This document shows positions 20,511 to 32,508 of a stretch of DNA of 64,000 nucleotides, one piece after another (position 1 is the first letter of the stretch; the number at the start of each line of letters is the position of its first letter). The notes under the pieces were generated by a model. That model was not told the DNA's origin. It did not search any database and was given only the letters and a program-made list of their open reading frames with translations. Origin of the DNA: Limnoperna fortunei (taxonomy: Eukaryota; Mollusca; Bivalvia; Mytilida; Modiolidae); contig OX104124.1 in NCBI GenBank assembly GCA_944474755.1, positions 40,530,636-40,594,635 on the forward strand, in the 5' to 3' direction. A program made the position numbers and the translations under genes.

Positions 20511-23204
20511 ATGCTATCATTATTATTTGGAGAAAAAGTCGCTAAAATGGATGGTCAATTTAGACAACCACCGGAGATGGACTTTTCCCATGAAGGTAAT
20601 CTTGCCGAAAAATGGAAACGATGGAGGCAAACGATGGATTATTACTTAGATGTTGCTATGAGTGACAAAACCGAAAAGGAAAAGTGTAAAGCTGTTTTAT
20701 ATATAATTGGATTAGATGGCCGAGAAATTTTCAACACGTTTAATTTTGAGGCTAATGAAGAAGACAAGCTGGAACCACTTTTCAAAAAGTTTGAAGATTA
20801 TTGTACTCCAAAGAAGAACGTGACAGTAATCAGACATAGGTTCAATACTCGTGTACAAAGACAAACGGAAAGCATTGATCAATATGTGACCGATCTGAAA
20901 CTGATCGCTAAAGACTGTGAATTCGAACATTTAATGGAGGGATTAATTCGTGACAGAATTGTTTGTGGTACAAATTCGTCGAGAGTAAAAGAGCGTCTAC
21001 TTCGTGAAGATGGATTGACATTACAAAAAGCCGTTGATATATGTCGTGCCGATGAAGAGTCGAGGAAACAATTGAAAACACTAAACGACGATGAGCAAGT
21101 ACACGCTGTTGGAAAAAAGTCGCACAAGCAAGAAAAGGCGCAAAGTGATTTCGTGGCGAGACAAAGAATGGGAAAAAACGTCTCTATCAAAGCCTTTAGT
21201 TGTTCTAAGTGTGGATCAACTCACGAGAAGAGAAATTGTCCGGCATATGGGATACGATGTCATAAATGCAAGAAGATGAATCATTTCCAGAAATACTGCA
21301 AAGCAAAGTCGTACAGAAATGTGCATGGACTTGAAGAAGATTCATGCAGTGACTGTGAAGAAAATTATTTTGTTGGATCCATTAACAAGAAAACAGAAAT
21401 TCAGGAGGATGCTTGCTTTACCTCTTTTAAAATACAAGGTAAGACTGTGAAGTTCAAGATAGACACGGGTGCACAGGTTAACATTTTACCGCTATCGATC
21501 TTCAAGAAATTATCTAACATCAAGTTACGCAATACAAACACCACTCTTACAAGTTACTCCGGCGATAAATTGAAAGTGATTGGAAAATGCTCATTATCAC
21601 TGAAGAAGAAAAACTTTGATTTTTTCGTAACGGATACGAATCAATCGCCAATATTGGGTTTTAAAGCATCGAATGATTTACGTTTAATACAGGTTATAAT
21701 GACCGTTCAAAAGAATATTGATGATCCGATAAAAGCGTATCCAAAGGTGTTTAGTGGATTAGGTTGCTTAGAAAAACCGTACCACATTGAAATTGACAAA
21801 AGCGTCACACCCGTAATTAATGCTCCAAGAAAAATACCCGCCACTCTTCGTGAAAAACTAAAAAGTACTTTACAAGACATGGAAGACAATAAAGTTATCA
21901 GAAAGGTAGACGAACCGACGGACTGGGTTAGTTCACTAGTTATTGTAGAAAAACCGAAAACACGCAAGTTAAGAATTTGTTTAGATCCAAGAAATCTAAA
22001 TCAGGCCATAAAACGGGAACATTTTGCCCTACCTACCATTGAGGACATAACAACACGCATGACAGGTGCCAAATTCATGTCGAAACTGGATGCTAATAAT
22101 GGATATTGGCAATTGCGTTTAGATGAAGAGAGTCAAATTCTCACTACGTTCAATACTCCATTCGGAAGATATTGTTTTTTGAGATGTCCATTTGGTATAA
22201 AGTCTGCCCAAGAAGTATTCCAGAAGCGTATCTCGCAGTTGTTTGAAGGTTTAGAAGGAGTAGAAACTGATATAGACGATATTCTAGTATGGGGCAAAAC
22301 ACGTGAAGAACACGATGATCGACTTCGTTCAGTACTGAACAGATGTGAAAATGTAGGACTAACATTAAACGCTGAGAAATGCAAATTTAGAGTGCAGGAA
22401 GTTACGTACTTAGGTCATGTACTAAGTGCAGAGGGGATTAAGCCAGATCAAGAAAAGATAAAAGCGATCAAGGAAATGCCCGCACCGACTGACAAAAAAG
22501 GAGTGCAAAGACTCTTAGGAACTGTAAACTACTTAGCAAAGTTTGTTCCGAACATGTCAATAGTAACGGAGCCAATCAGAAATCTTCTAAAAGATGATGT
22601 TGAATTCGTATGGAGACACGAACAAGAGAAAGCGTTCATAAAGTTAAAAGACATATTAACTAAAAATCCAGTGTTAACATTCTATGATGTAAACAAACCA
22701 GTGGTCGTTAGCTGCGATAGCTCGAAATCAGGACTCGGTGCAGTATTATTACAGGATGGTAAACCTGTTGCTTACGCGTCAAGGTCACTGACAGATGCCG
22801 AAAGCAGATATGCAAACATAGAGCGTGAATTGCTTGTCGTACTGTTTGGATTAGAAAGATTTAATGATTACACATATGGCAAAAAGATAACAGTTGAAAG
22901 TGACCACAAACCGTTAGAAATGATCGTGAGAAAACCTCTAGGGTGTACTCCACCAAGACTTCAGAGAATGTTACTGCGACTACAAAAATATGACTTCTCA
23001 TTAATCTACAAGGCTGGGAAAGATATGATAGTACCTGATCTGCTATCAAGAGATGCAATCAAAACAGAAAAACATAATGAACTGGAAAATGACATAGAGT
23101 GTTTCGTAAACATGGTAGTAAAGAATACTCCAATGACCGATAAAACTTTACAGGATGTAAAGACTGAAACTTCAACAGATGAATCATTACAAGCGTTGAA
23201 ATAA
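20511..23204 (+). CDS. gag-pol: Gag-protease-reverse transcriptase-RNase H polyprotein, copy 2
   Basis: This 897-codon frame has the same protein sequence as the frame at 9405. It holds two zinc knuckles (residues 231-260), protease DTGA (318 on), the RT active-site block DIDDILVWG (587-595) and the RNase H acidic residues D736, E771 and D798. It ends at the same in-frame TAA that separates RNase H from integrase. Identity with copy 1 despite an inactivating-looking stop means no time for independent decay, supporting very recent duplication or an assembly duplicate. Confidence 0.93.
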   Translation: MLSLLFGEKVAKMDGQFRQPPEMDFSHEGNLAEKWKRWRQTMDYYLDVAMSDKTEKEKCKAVLYIIGLDGREIFNTFNFEANEEDKLEPLFKKFEDYCTPKKNVTVIRHRFNTRVQRQTESIDQYVTDLKLIAKDCEFEHLMEGLIRDRIVCGTNSSRVKERLLREDGLTLQKAVDICRADEESRKQLKTLNDDEQVHAVGKKSHKQEKAQSDFVARQRMGKNVSIKAFSCSKCGSTHEKRNCPAYGIRCHKCKKMNHFQKYCKAKSYRNVHGLEEDSCSDCEENYFVGSINKKTEIQEDACFTSFKIQGKTVKFKIDTGAQVNILPLSIFKKLSNIKLRNTNTTLTSYSGDKLKVIGKCSLSLKKKNFDFFVTDTNQSPILGFKASNDLRLIQVIMTVQKNIDDPIKAYPKVFSGLGCLEKPYHIEIDKSVTPVINAPRKIPATLREKLKSTLQDMEDNKVIRKVDEPTDWVSSLVIVEKPKTRKLRICLDPRNLNQAIKREHFALPTIEDITTRMTGAKFMSKLDANNGYWQLRLDEESQILTTFNTPFGRYCFLRCPFGIKSAQEVFQKRISQLFEGLEGVETDIDDILVWGKTREEHDDRLRSVLNRCENVGLTLNAEKCKFRVQEVTYLGHVLSAEGIKPDQEKIKAIKEMPAPTDKKGVQRLLGTVNYLAKFVPNMSIVTEPIRNLLKDDVEFVWRHEQEKAFIKLKDILTKNPVLTFYDVNKPVVVSCDSSKSGLGAVLLQDGKPVAYASRSLTDAESRYANIERELLVVLFGLERFNDYTYGKKITVESDHKPLEMIVRKPLGCTPPRLQRMLLRLQKYDFSLIYKAGKDMIVPDLLSRDAIKTEKHNELENDIECFVNMVVKNTPMTDKTLQDVKTETSTDESLQALK

Positions 23205-23282
23205 ATAATTAGAATAGGATGGCCAGATGATAAGAATAGCATTCCTAAAAATATTGTTGAATATTGGAACCCCTGCGATGAA

Positions 23283-24434
23283 ATGTCAGAAACAGATGGT
23301 ATCATCATGAAAGGGGAAAAAATTCTAATACCAGCAAGTATGAGAATATCAATGTTGGACAAACTACGTGAAGGTCATTTAGGGATAGAGAAAACCCGCA
23401 AATTAGCAAGAGAGTTTATATTTTGGCCAGGTATCAATGGACAAATTACAGACTATATTTCTAAATGTAGCATTTGTTTGGAAAATAGAAACTCCAATGC
23501 AAAAGAACCAATGACAGAATGTGAAATATCGGACATGCCATGGTCTAGTGTTGGCACTGATATATTTCATTGGAATAATGAGAATTATATACTAATAGTA
23601 GATTATTATTCCAAGTACTTTGAAGTTGCAAGATTAGAAAACATGCGATCGACATGCGTAATCGCACATATGAAGTCTGTGTTTGCTCGACATGGTATAC
23701 CGTCAACGGTAAGAAGTGACTCTGGAACGCAATACACGTCAGCAGAATTCAGAACATTAGCAAAACAATGGGGATTTCAACACAAGACCTCTAGTCCACA
23801 CTATCAACAATCAAATGGTTTAGCGGAGAGATTCGTTCAAACAGTGAAAAAGATGCTCACAAAAGCTAAAATGGATGGCAAAGATCCTTACTTGAGTCTC
23901 TTGGCATATCGAAATACACCGATCGACAATATTGGATCTCCGGCACAATTATTGATGAATAGGAGATTAAGATCAACATTGCCGACAACGCAAAAGCAAC
24001 TACAACCAAAGTGTCAGAATTTGAAGACCGCGAAAAGAAATCTGAAACAACAACAACAGAAGCAAAAACATTACTATGATAGGCACACCAAATCGTTAAC
24101 GAAACTAATGAACGATGACATTGTACGCTTTCAACTTCAACCGCAAGGAAAATGGCAACCGGGAAAAATTGTACAACATGACAATATAAATCCAAAATCT
24201 TTCGTTGTCCAAACACCCGAAGGACAAGAATACAGAAGAAACAGAAGACACATAATGAAAACGGAGGAAAAGTTTGAAGAACAATCCCATTCTGATGAAA
24301 ATGAAATACCTGATATACCAAATGACAACGTTAACATTAATAAGCCGATTGATAAATCGTGTACTACTAGAAGTGGTAGAATCGTAAAAAGACCCGTCAG
24401 ATTCATAGAGGAATATTTAAAAAATAAATTCTGA
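23283..24434 (+). CDS. pol: Integrase part of pol, copy 2
   Basis: This 383-codon frame is the same as that at 12177. It has catalytic D93, D146 and E182 with DD35E spacing. The zinc-binding N-terminus has H32, C62 and C65 but R29 at the usual first histidine, and there is an SH3/GPY-like C-terminal region. It is in frame with the upstream polyprotein after one stop codon. The first methionine at 23283 is probably not a native start. Confidence 0.92.
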   Translation: MSETDGIIMKGEKILIPASMRISMLDKLREGHLGIEKTRKLAREFIFWPGINGQITDYISKCSICLENRNSNAKEPMTECEISDMPWSSVGTDIFHWNNENYILIVDYYSKYFEVARLENMRSTCVIAHMKSVFARHGIPSTVRSDSGTQYTSAEFRTLAKQWGFQHKTSSPHYQQSNGLAERFVQTVKKMLTKAKMDGKDPYLSLLAYRNTPIDNIGSPAQLLMNRRLRSTLPTTQKQLQPKCQNLKTAKRNLKQQQQKQKHYYDRHTKSLTKLMNDDIVRFQLQPQGKWQPGKIVQHDNINPKSFVVQTPEGQEYRRNRRHIMKTEEKFEEQSHSDENEIPDIPNDNVNINKPIDKSCTTRSGRIVKRPVRFIEEYLKNKF

Positions 24435-24785
24435 GTAGTGCCGTTAAGGGTCAGAATAATACCATTGCTCAGATTACCGATAAGGGAAGGCAGGGCAGTC
24501 TACCCTGACCTAACAATTGTATGATATTGTTTGAGTATCACATTATTTTAAAATTAATTTCCAGTTTAATTGTATATTTGTTAATGTAATGTTTTAAATG
24601 GGATTCTCAAGAACGGTCTCATATGGTTGTTAAATTAGTGAATTAGTTTTATTACTAGTGCATGCGATTTTAGATTAGTGACATTCATTCTTTCATTCGT
24701 GGATCTACAAAGAAACTGTATAACTGTATAGACATTGTAATTGATTCTCATGGTCAATATTTTCATGGTTAATTCTTCAGTCTCT

Positions 24786-24795
24786 AGAGGGGGGT
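24786..24795 (+). other. Polypurine tract, copy 2
   Basis: AGAGGGGGGT immediately precedes the 3' LTR, as in copy 1. Confidence 0.85.
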
Positions 24796-25017
24796 TGTAA
24801 TGATAATAGTTTTTATCAGTCAAGTTCATCATCTGTTTACTGACTCCGCCTTATCTGTGATTGACAGTTAATGTTCTGCACGTGCATCTCTTGGGTTTAT
24901 AAATACTGTTGTCAATGATACACTAAAGTGATATACAATTATAGTATAATAAAATGTAGTTAGTTTATACGAGTCTTAATTATATTGATCTGGTAACCCT
25001 AATCAAAGAACACAACA
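24796..25017 (+). repeat. 3' LTR, copy 2 (222 bp)
   Basis: Same variant as the 3' LTR of copy 1 (no CATGTA, extra TAG), followed by CCCAC. Confidence 0.95.
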
Positions 25018-25510
25018 CCCACTTTAGTAAAGAATCGGATTCTTTTCAATCCTGACACTGCATTGTATTTTAAACAGATTGTTTCAATTATGGAAATTTG
25101 TAGTGTGTTCGTCAAAGTATCACGTGCATTACAAAAATTTGGCATACATTGCGTTAAAGTAGTGTAATCATCTATCTTTAGTTCTCGATTAATGTTTCTC
25201 TGTTTAAAGCAGAGGAATCATCGACTGTTATGAAATAAAAAAAAACGTTACATAATGTATTCGTTTCGTAAGCAACATTTCTTGATTGCTCGAGATTTGT
25301 ATTCAGAACCTGACTGAGAAATCTATCAAATAAGCTTATACCAAAGAATAAATAAGGTACAACATACACTTCACAAATTGGTTCATTTTCATAGTGCTGA
25401 AAACAGTATGACCACAGTCAAGTAATGGCATTAAAGCTAAGAATAAACTTGTTTCATTATATTTTGTTTGTTTGAATTTTCTGAACATTTTTTTTTCTAT
25501 ATCATAGAGT

Positions 25511-25596
25511 TAAGTTTTAAATAAGGAGAAAAGAGAAGTACCCGATGAAAACTCGACCTTTGTCGGGAAAACTAACAACCTTTGTCACTATTTTGT
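25511..25596 (-). mobile_element. SINE fragment within unit 2, minus strand
   Basis: Same partial SINE as at 14405, carried by the unit duplication. Confidence 0.55.
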
Positions 25597-26460
25597 TTTC
25601 TTTTCATTTTCAAGGGTTAACAAACCGTAAACTTACACAAACAAAAACTTCAGACTATAATATGGAAAAAAACATCAGTTACCGTTTAATTTCTGACAAC
25701 TTAATAATTTATTTAGACGATCAACATAATTATATATACGCTGAAAATCTGCAATGTAATTAACAATATCAATAGTTTTAGTATAAATACAAAGACGTAA
25801 ATGCTTTTATACGTTAGTATTTATAATTCATTCATAGCGTAAATTATTTGGCGGTAATCTCGACGGTAACACGATACAAATTTGTGAGGTGTCGTAAAAC
25901 GTATATTTGATATTAAACTGAACATTTAGAGTTAAAAATGTCTTTATGAAGAGTCCCAGTGCACCGTTTTATTTTCGAATGATTTACCAAGGAAGTAAGT
26001 TAAGTTGAACATTTTATCGAGAAAATGGGAGTGCTGGTGTTCTGAACCTCAAGGCAACCACATTTCCATATTAAGACCTCCTTCCGGACTTTTATAAGTG
26101 CACTGTTTCTTGGTTTAACAGGTGTGCTCATGTAATCACAGTCAACATAGATTACACTCTACTCATATACTCGAAATAATTTAAGATTAATTCAATTTCG
26201 AGTTTGAAAGATAACTTGTCTCAGAATGATCAATCATTTAAATGAGATTTTTGACAATCCTAATACATTAAAAAGATAATGATTGGGGACAAAAATTGCT
26301 TATTTTTACTTTTTATTTGCAAAATATAAAGTATTAACATATAGTGCTTTTGTTGCATTTATCTTTGAATAAAAAATATTACCAGTCGAAATTGTTAAAT
26401 ACCAATTTTATATATTTACGCTTAAGATACATATTGTTTTTAAAACAAAACACGGTTCAA

Positions 26461-26546
26461 CAACTGTCTCTGCTGGTGGACTATTATTTCACAAGGCATC
26501 ACTAACCCAGTAGTAACAATTTGGTCACTCATTCTATCAGAGGTAT
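26461..26546 (+). repeat. Fragment of the hammerhead-bearing repeat, unit 2
   Basis: Same segment as at 15355 (CTGCTGGTGGAC, CCCAGTAGTAAC), carried by the unit duplication. Confidence 0.4.
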
Positions 26547-28011
26547 CGTCATTGTCATAAATGGCACCAAAATTCAATATGTATTAGACAAAACAGGCCT
26601 ATTTTATTTTAAAGCCGTGGTATTATAAATATTTGACACGTGTAAAAGGCCATTATAAAATTACTATTACAGTACAATGATTGTGTTATGGATACTAGTA
26701 AAATAACAAAAAAAACCCACAAATTAGTGTTGATCATTTCGTCCGTTTTTTCGTTTGATTCTGTAGTAAATAATTACTTCACGGAAATAGTTATGAACGA
26801 AATCCATTAATAATCAACAAAATACGTATACATCTTAAAAGCAGCACGTTTCAAACATCAAGCATGATCATCAATGTACAATTCAATATAAATGTTAATT
26901 TCAACAAACTAACACATATATCAATAAAGCAAGAAAAACATTGTTGTTTATGATTTATGAAATCTTGAAAAAATACTTTTCAAAGACGACTGCCTATAGA
27001 ATGAGAAATATTTCAATAGCATATATCCAACAGTCATTGGTGCACTTTTACACTCTTGTTTTGAGAAAGACTTGTATGTTGATAGAACTGTAATTAGTAA
27101 GAATCGCAGTTTTAATGTGTAAAAAGTTTTAAAATATATTATAAGATCTGAAGAGTCTCATCATTTGATAATAAACAAAGCAGTTGTTTAAAGACATCAG
27201 TCTCAACGAGATAAAGGATCACGATTCTTCTTTATATCCGCTTATTACTAGTGGAGTTTAAAACAAACACTCAAAGATAGGATAGAGAAGGATAAACAAT
27301 TGATAAAGCTGTTGCCAACATAGGTGCAAATAAAGATGGTATAAAGAAGACAAATTTGTCAGAAGTAAAAGGACAGTTCAAGCAACAATTTTCGTCCCTC
27401 ACATGGAGGGCAAGGAAACAGTCTACAGAAAAATGAATATATAAAAGAAAGCTATTTAAAAGTATGTCATCTCAAGATATATTTAGGTAGAAGTCTAGTT
27501 TATTATTTCACACAATGGAAACAAATAACAAATCAAAGACGATTATTTTTATAAGAAAACGTTGGATATACATTCTGTAAAATGTAAAACCCTCAAGGTA
27601 TCTCAAGAAACAACATATGAAATTGGAGTCGCTTTCAAAAGTTCTAAATATAACGACAATGAGATTACGTAATAAGTTTAGAATTGACGCATTCTTATCT
27701 TCATATTCTGACATTCAGTAATCAAAAAAAATGATGTGAATGATCTCTCCAATTCAAAGCAATACCGCTCGGCCCAACATCAGTTCCAATATTTACAGAA
27801 GTAAAAGTTGTAATAACAGCCCATTTAAGATCAATGGGAAAATATCATTATAAAGAATTTAAATATCAAATCTATTATGGTTTGTGTGAAATTATTGATA
27901 ATGTTTGATAAAAGTATACAATTTGATTAACAAATTAGCATTTTTTAATCTCAACTACACTTAGCTGATGGTACTTTACATTATTAATATCTTTATGCCG
28001 ATTTTGCCCAA

Positions 28012-28233
28012 ATGCCTAGGTGTTTCTATCAGTTACCTACGTTATTACCCGGGTGTATGGAAATTGTACCACCTGAAAGTACTTCTGTTCAGCCTGAGGA
28101 GAAGCGAAAGGAGCGTGGCAGTCTCCAATTCAAACACGTCGCCCACTATGGTACGCGATCAAGCTTTCTGTATTATGATCTGACAGCTCCTCCCCTATCT
28201 GCCACTTGTGGATGCGCTAGGCGGCTAGTATAG
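28012..28233 (+). other. 73-codon open frame in GC-richer island (unit 3)
   Basis: Same frame and peptide as at 16906 in unit 2. No recognised domain. Identity follows from the recent duplication, so it is no independent evidence of selection. Confidence 0.3.
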
Positions 28234-29773
28234 TCGAGCATTGAGAACCCGCCCAGCTTTAGTTCAGTGTTTAATATAAAGAAAAACATATATCTAATGA
28301 ATCTACAAATGTAATCTTATACCTGATAGTATTTCTTGAATTGAAATTATGCAATTTCTAAGTCATTCACCGACTCGTATCATATTTAAAAAAAAACAAT
28401 CAAAATTCAGCACAACATTTCGTCAACTTAAACCTACATTTAATATAGACAACATTTTTTTGTAGATTTTAAAAAATATGGTTCCAAACATCCATGGTAA
28501 AACTGTATAAACGTATTTACATACATAAAAAATGTCATCTTAATATTCATAATATTTATCGAATTGACATTATGCAATTTCTTGTTATTTATCGACACAT
28601 ATCAGTTTGTTTCGTCAACTTAAATTTTTATTCAATACAAACAACATATATAGATAAAAATGTTACAAATTCCTTATGTAACAGTGCACAAACGTATATT
28701 CTCTATTCCATAACCCCTTTTATTAAAGTTCCTTTACAAAGTATCCATGAGAAGCCTATCGCTCTAGTTAAATGAGCTTTTATGTGTATTTGTGCGTGAA
28801 TTGTGCTTACATTTCAATTTTAAATTGTGGAGCAAGTAGCAAGCGATCACAGGAATGATCACTAAAACCAATATTAATTATTTCAATCAGTTCTCGAATG
28901 AAAACAACAAAACTCTCATTTGAAAACAGAAGCGACAAGGAAATATGTTTTTCTTCAGCGACGTGAAAGTTATACCGATTCAGTTATAAAGATGTCCTCG
29001 TTGAATAGTTTTAAATTATTTTTTCATAACGCTCCATATAACGAAAAGGTCCTTCAGATTTGATGAAAATGATTACTTAATTATTAAAACCTATTAAAAA
29101 TATAATACCGGTACACATATTACAATTTATAATAAATAATACACCAACAGATTTTTAAAGTAAATGGGGAAATAAATCAGAACACCTCTAACGAATTATA
29201 TACAAAGAGTGGAGTTTAATGTGCTGATCTATAAAAATCTTTTGCTTTGATAGTAAACCTGCCTTGCTAAGGCTTAAAGAAACTTAGTACTAATTCCCCA
29301 AAGATTTATCTTGTGTCACGATTTATAGACAAATCAACTCCTCATCGATTTATATAACAATTGTGTTGTAATTGAAAAGCGCTCAATGTTTACTTTACAC
29401 CTTAAAGATACAACTTTAATATAAAAGCAGCTTTGCATTCATGTTAAGTGAAGCTTTTCTGGCAACAACAATTCCATCTCTACCATGCTGTGTATAAAAT
29501 AACTAAAGACAAAACAGGCTCTAGTATCTTAATTGTGACACACGATTATCGATTCATTTTCTCTGTTATCATAATATATAGTTTAGCTATACCGTTAAAC
29601 ACTGCAAAATACATTTTTTTATACATATAAGATTCAATACAATTCAAAACGTAAATAATAATAATAATGATACATAATACATAATTAGTGCTTTTTGAAA
29701 TGTATTTATCGATTTTGCTGATTAGAGTCACGAATAGCTACGCATCTTGCTGTTGATGTTTAATTATTAACTA

Positions 29774-29988
29774 CCGTATAAGTGGTTTTTTCGCGGTGAT
29801 TTAATTTTCGCTATATTCGCAGTAAAAAGTGGACCGCGAAAATATCAACGCGCGAAATATTAAGAAAAACAATCAATTTATTTATTCTGATTACTTACCG
29901 CGAAAATTACATTACGCTAAAATAAACTCACACAGTTTTTCAACAAAAACGCTAAATTTTCCCCACGCGAAGAAAACCACTTATACGG
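29774..29988. mobile_element. TA-flanked MITE, unit 3 copy
   Basis: Same element and position in the unit as at 7562 and 18668, with inverted termini CCGTATAAGTGG/CCACTTATACGG and flanking TA. Confidence 0.85.
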
Positions 29989-31350
29989 TATAATATTTCA
30001 AATGATTTATTTAATAAGCTTGTCTACAAAAGTGTTTCTGTATTACCAATCTGTCGAATTGTAAATGATTGCCTTTTTTGCCCATCAAATATGGCTTCTG
30101 TCTGAAACCAACCAGACACCCACGTTCTTCCATCACGTAAAACTTATTATGTTCGAATGTAAAATATTTACATAAAATGACATTATGACACAATTGATTA
30201 ATGTGTATCATGAAATGCGAAAATAGAAAGGTAAACTAGATGCAGATTTTTGTTATGTCAAAAAATGTTCATATTGATAAAACACTTTTATATCTTTAAA
30301 AATTGTATATATATTATTTTTCGCTAAGATCGGAATGAATTGGATACATGTACCATTACTTGCTAATACTTTCCTCCGTTATTTAGCTATAATCCTGAAT
30401 AAACCAACTATTTTATTCACATATGTAAAATTCATAGGACAAAGTATATAACGCGTTTAATTTTACAGCAAATACTTACATAAATAAAGAACTAAAACAA
30501 GAACTTTAAATGGAAGCATAGTACATCAACCAAACATAAAAGTATTACCAATAATGTTTAATTATTATCTGCCTGGTGTTTTGTCATGTATATGCAAATT
30601 TATGTGACTGAATGACGACGTTAAGCTTAGAAATTGCTGAACAAAAAAGATCTATCAAAACGAACGTCATAATTTTTAAATCATCTTATTTGTATGTGGG
30701 CATTTGCAAAATAGTAAAAGATCAGACAACCTTTTTTCAACATGAGTCAATGATAAAAAAGTTACAAAACCAGTAGGCATTAAAGTAACTTATAGCAAAG
30801 ATAGAATAGGTGCGTCTACAGGATAAGCAGTTCTCGCTCTAATGTAAATGTTAGATGCATTTAAGTCCTGTTCATCGATGGCTTTATTCAAGCATCTTGT
30901 ACGTTATATTAGATCATGTGATCGGTATTTCGATTAACTAGAGCGGTCACTACTGGTGGTCACTACTGTTGACTACTAAGCTTGTTTTTCTTTCCGTTTC
31001 ATTGCAACTGTTAATTGTAAACAAACAAAAGAGATGCTAATGAAAATGAATACAATATGTAACATTATGAATTATAATTGTGTATTTGCACTTAGCGAAT
31101 TCACCAAATACCGATGTACGTTTCCTTGTTGGATTGTATGGTTTTCTATAGAATCATTTTATTGCAAGCGCAGCACAATTAATAGCAAATTCACGGACAA
31201 ATTATTTAAATTATTAAAGAATTTATGTAAATTTATACCGCGCGCTACTTTAAAACTTTTACGTCAGATAGAGATGATGTTTCTTGAACAAATAGTATCA
31301 TTTTCTTTTTTCTTTTGAATTGTGTTATAACATATGTATTTGATGGCATA

Positions 31351-31355
31351 GCCGC
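31351..31355 (+). other. Empty target site of the LTR retrotransposon
   Basis: Unit 3 reads ...TTTGATGGCATA, GCCGC, TTTAGTAAAG... with one copy of the pentamer. Units 1 and 2 read ...TTTGATAGCATA, CCCAC, element, CCCAC, TTTAGTAAAG. The pentamer has two substitutions relative to the duplicated target, in line with the general A/B divergence. There is no solo LTR remnant, so the element was never here. Confidence 0.9.
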
Positions 31356-31694
31356 TTTAGTAAAGTATCGGATTCTTTTCAATCCTGACACTGCATTGTA
31401 TTTTAAACAGATTGTTTCAATTATGGAAATTTGAAGTGTGTTTGTCAAAATATCACGTGCATACATTGCGTTTAAGTAGTGTAATCATCTGTCTTAAGTT
31501 CTCTATTAATGTTTCTTAGTTAAAAGCGGAGGAATCATCGATTGTTATGAAATAAAAATAACATGTTACATAATGTATTCGTTTCGTAAGCAACATTTCT
31601 AGATTGCTCGAGATTTGTATTCAGAACCTGACTGAGAAATCTATCAAATAAGCTTATACCAAAGAACTTTTTTTTCTATATCATAGAAAGTTTT

Positions 31695-31780
31695 AAATAA
31701 GAAGAATAGAGAAGTACCCGGTGAAACTAGACCTTTGTGGGCAAAACTAACAACCTTTGTCACTGTTTTCTTTTCATTTT
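31695..31780 (-). mobile_element. SINE fragment within unit 3, minus strand
   Basis: AGAAGTACCCGGTGAAACT and ACAACCTTTGTCACTG match the minus-strand SINE body. Here the sequence is slightly closer to the intact SINE (ACCCGGTGAA) than in units 1 and 2. Confidence 0.55.
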
Positions 31781-32508
31781 CAAGGGTTAACAAACCGTAA
31801 ACTTACACAAACAAAAACTACAGACTATAATAAGGGAAAAAAAACAGTTACCGTTTAATTTCTGACAAATTAATAATTTATTTAGACGATCAACATAATT
31901 CTATATTGACGCTGAATCTCTGCAAAATAATTAACAATATAAATAATTGTAGTAAAAATACAAAGACGTAAATGCTTTTATACGTTAATACTTATAATTC
32001 ATTCATAGCGTAAATTATTTGGCAGTAATCTCGACGGTAACACGATACAAATTTGTGAGGTGTCGCAAAACGTATATTTGATATTAAACTGAACATTTAG
32101 AGTTAAAAATGTCTTTATGAAGAGTCACAGTACACCGTTTTGTTTTCGAATGATTTACCAAGGGAGTAAGTTAAGTGGAACATTTTCTCGAGAAATTGGG
32201 AGTGCTAGGGTTCTGAACCTCAAGGTAACCACACTTCCATATTAAGATCTCCTTCCGGACTTTTTTTTAAAGTGCACTGTTTCTTGGTTTAACGGGTGTG
32301 CTCATGTAATCACAGTCAACATGGATTACACTCTACATAATTTAAGATTTAATTCAATTTCGAGTTTGAAAGATAACTTGTCTCAGAATGATCAATCATT
32401 TAAATGAGATTTTTGACAAGCCTAATACATTAAAAAGATAATGATTGGGGACAAAATTGCTTATTTTTACTTTTTTATTTGTAAAATATAAACAAAGTAT
32501 TTACATAT

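Larger units (their letters stand above)
20251..25022 (+). mobile_element. Ty3/gypsy LTR retrotransposon, copy 2 (with TSD)
   Basis: The element at 20256-25017 is flanked by CCCAC at 20251-20255 and 25018-25022. Structure, target duplication, LTR differences, internal stop and flanks are the same as copy 1 with a constant offset of 11,106 bases. It was thus copied as part of the unit rather than by a second retrotransposition. Confidence 0.95.
15847..26952. repeat. Tandem duplication unit 2 (hybrid, with LTR element)
   Basis: Length is 11,106 bp. From 15847 to 20031 it matches unit 3 (26953-31137) with no difference seen by eye, and it differs from unit 1 up to 18937. From 18938 to 26952 it matches unit 1 with no difference seen and departs from unit 3 starting at G20032 against A31138. 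It is therefore a B-head/A-tail hybrid with the switch between 18937 and 20032. Contents are the same as unit 1. Confidence 0.9.
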
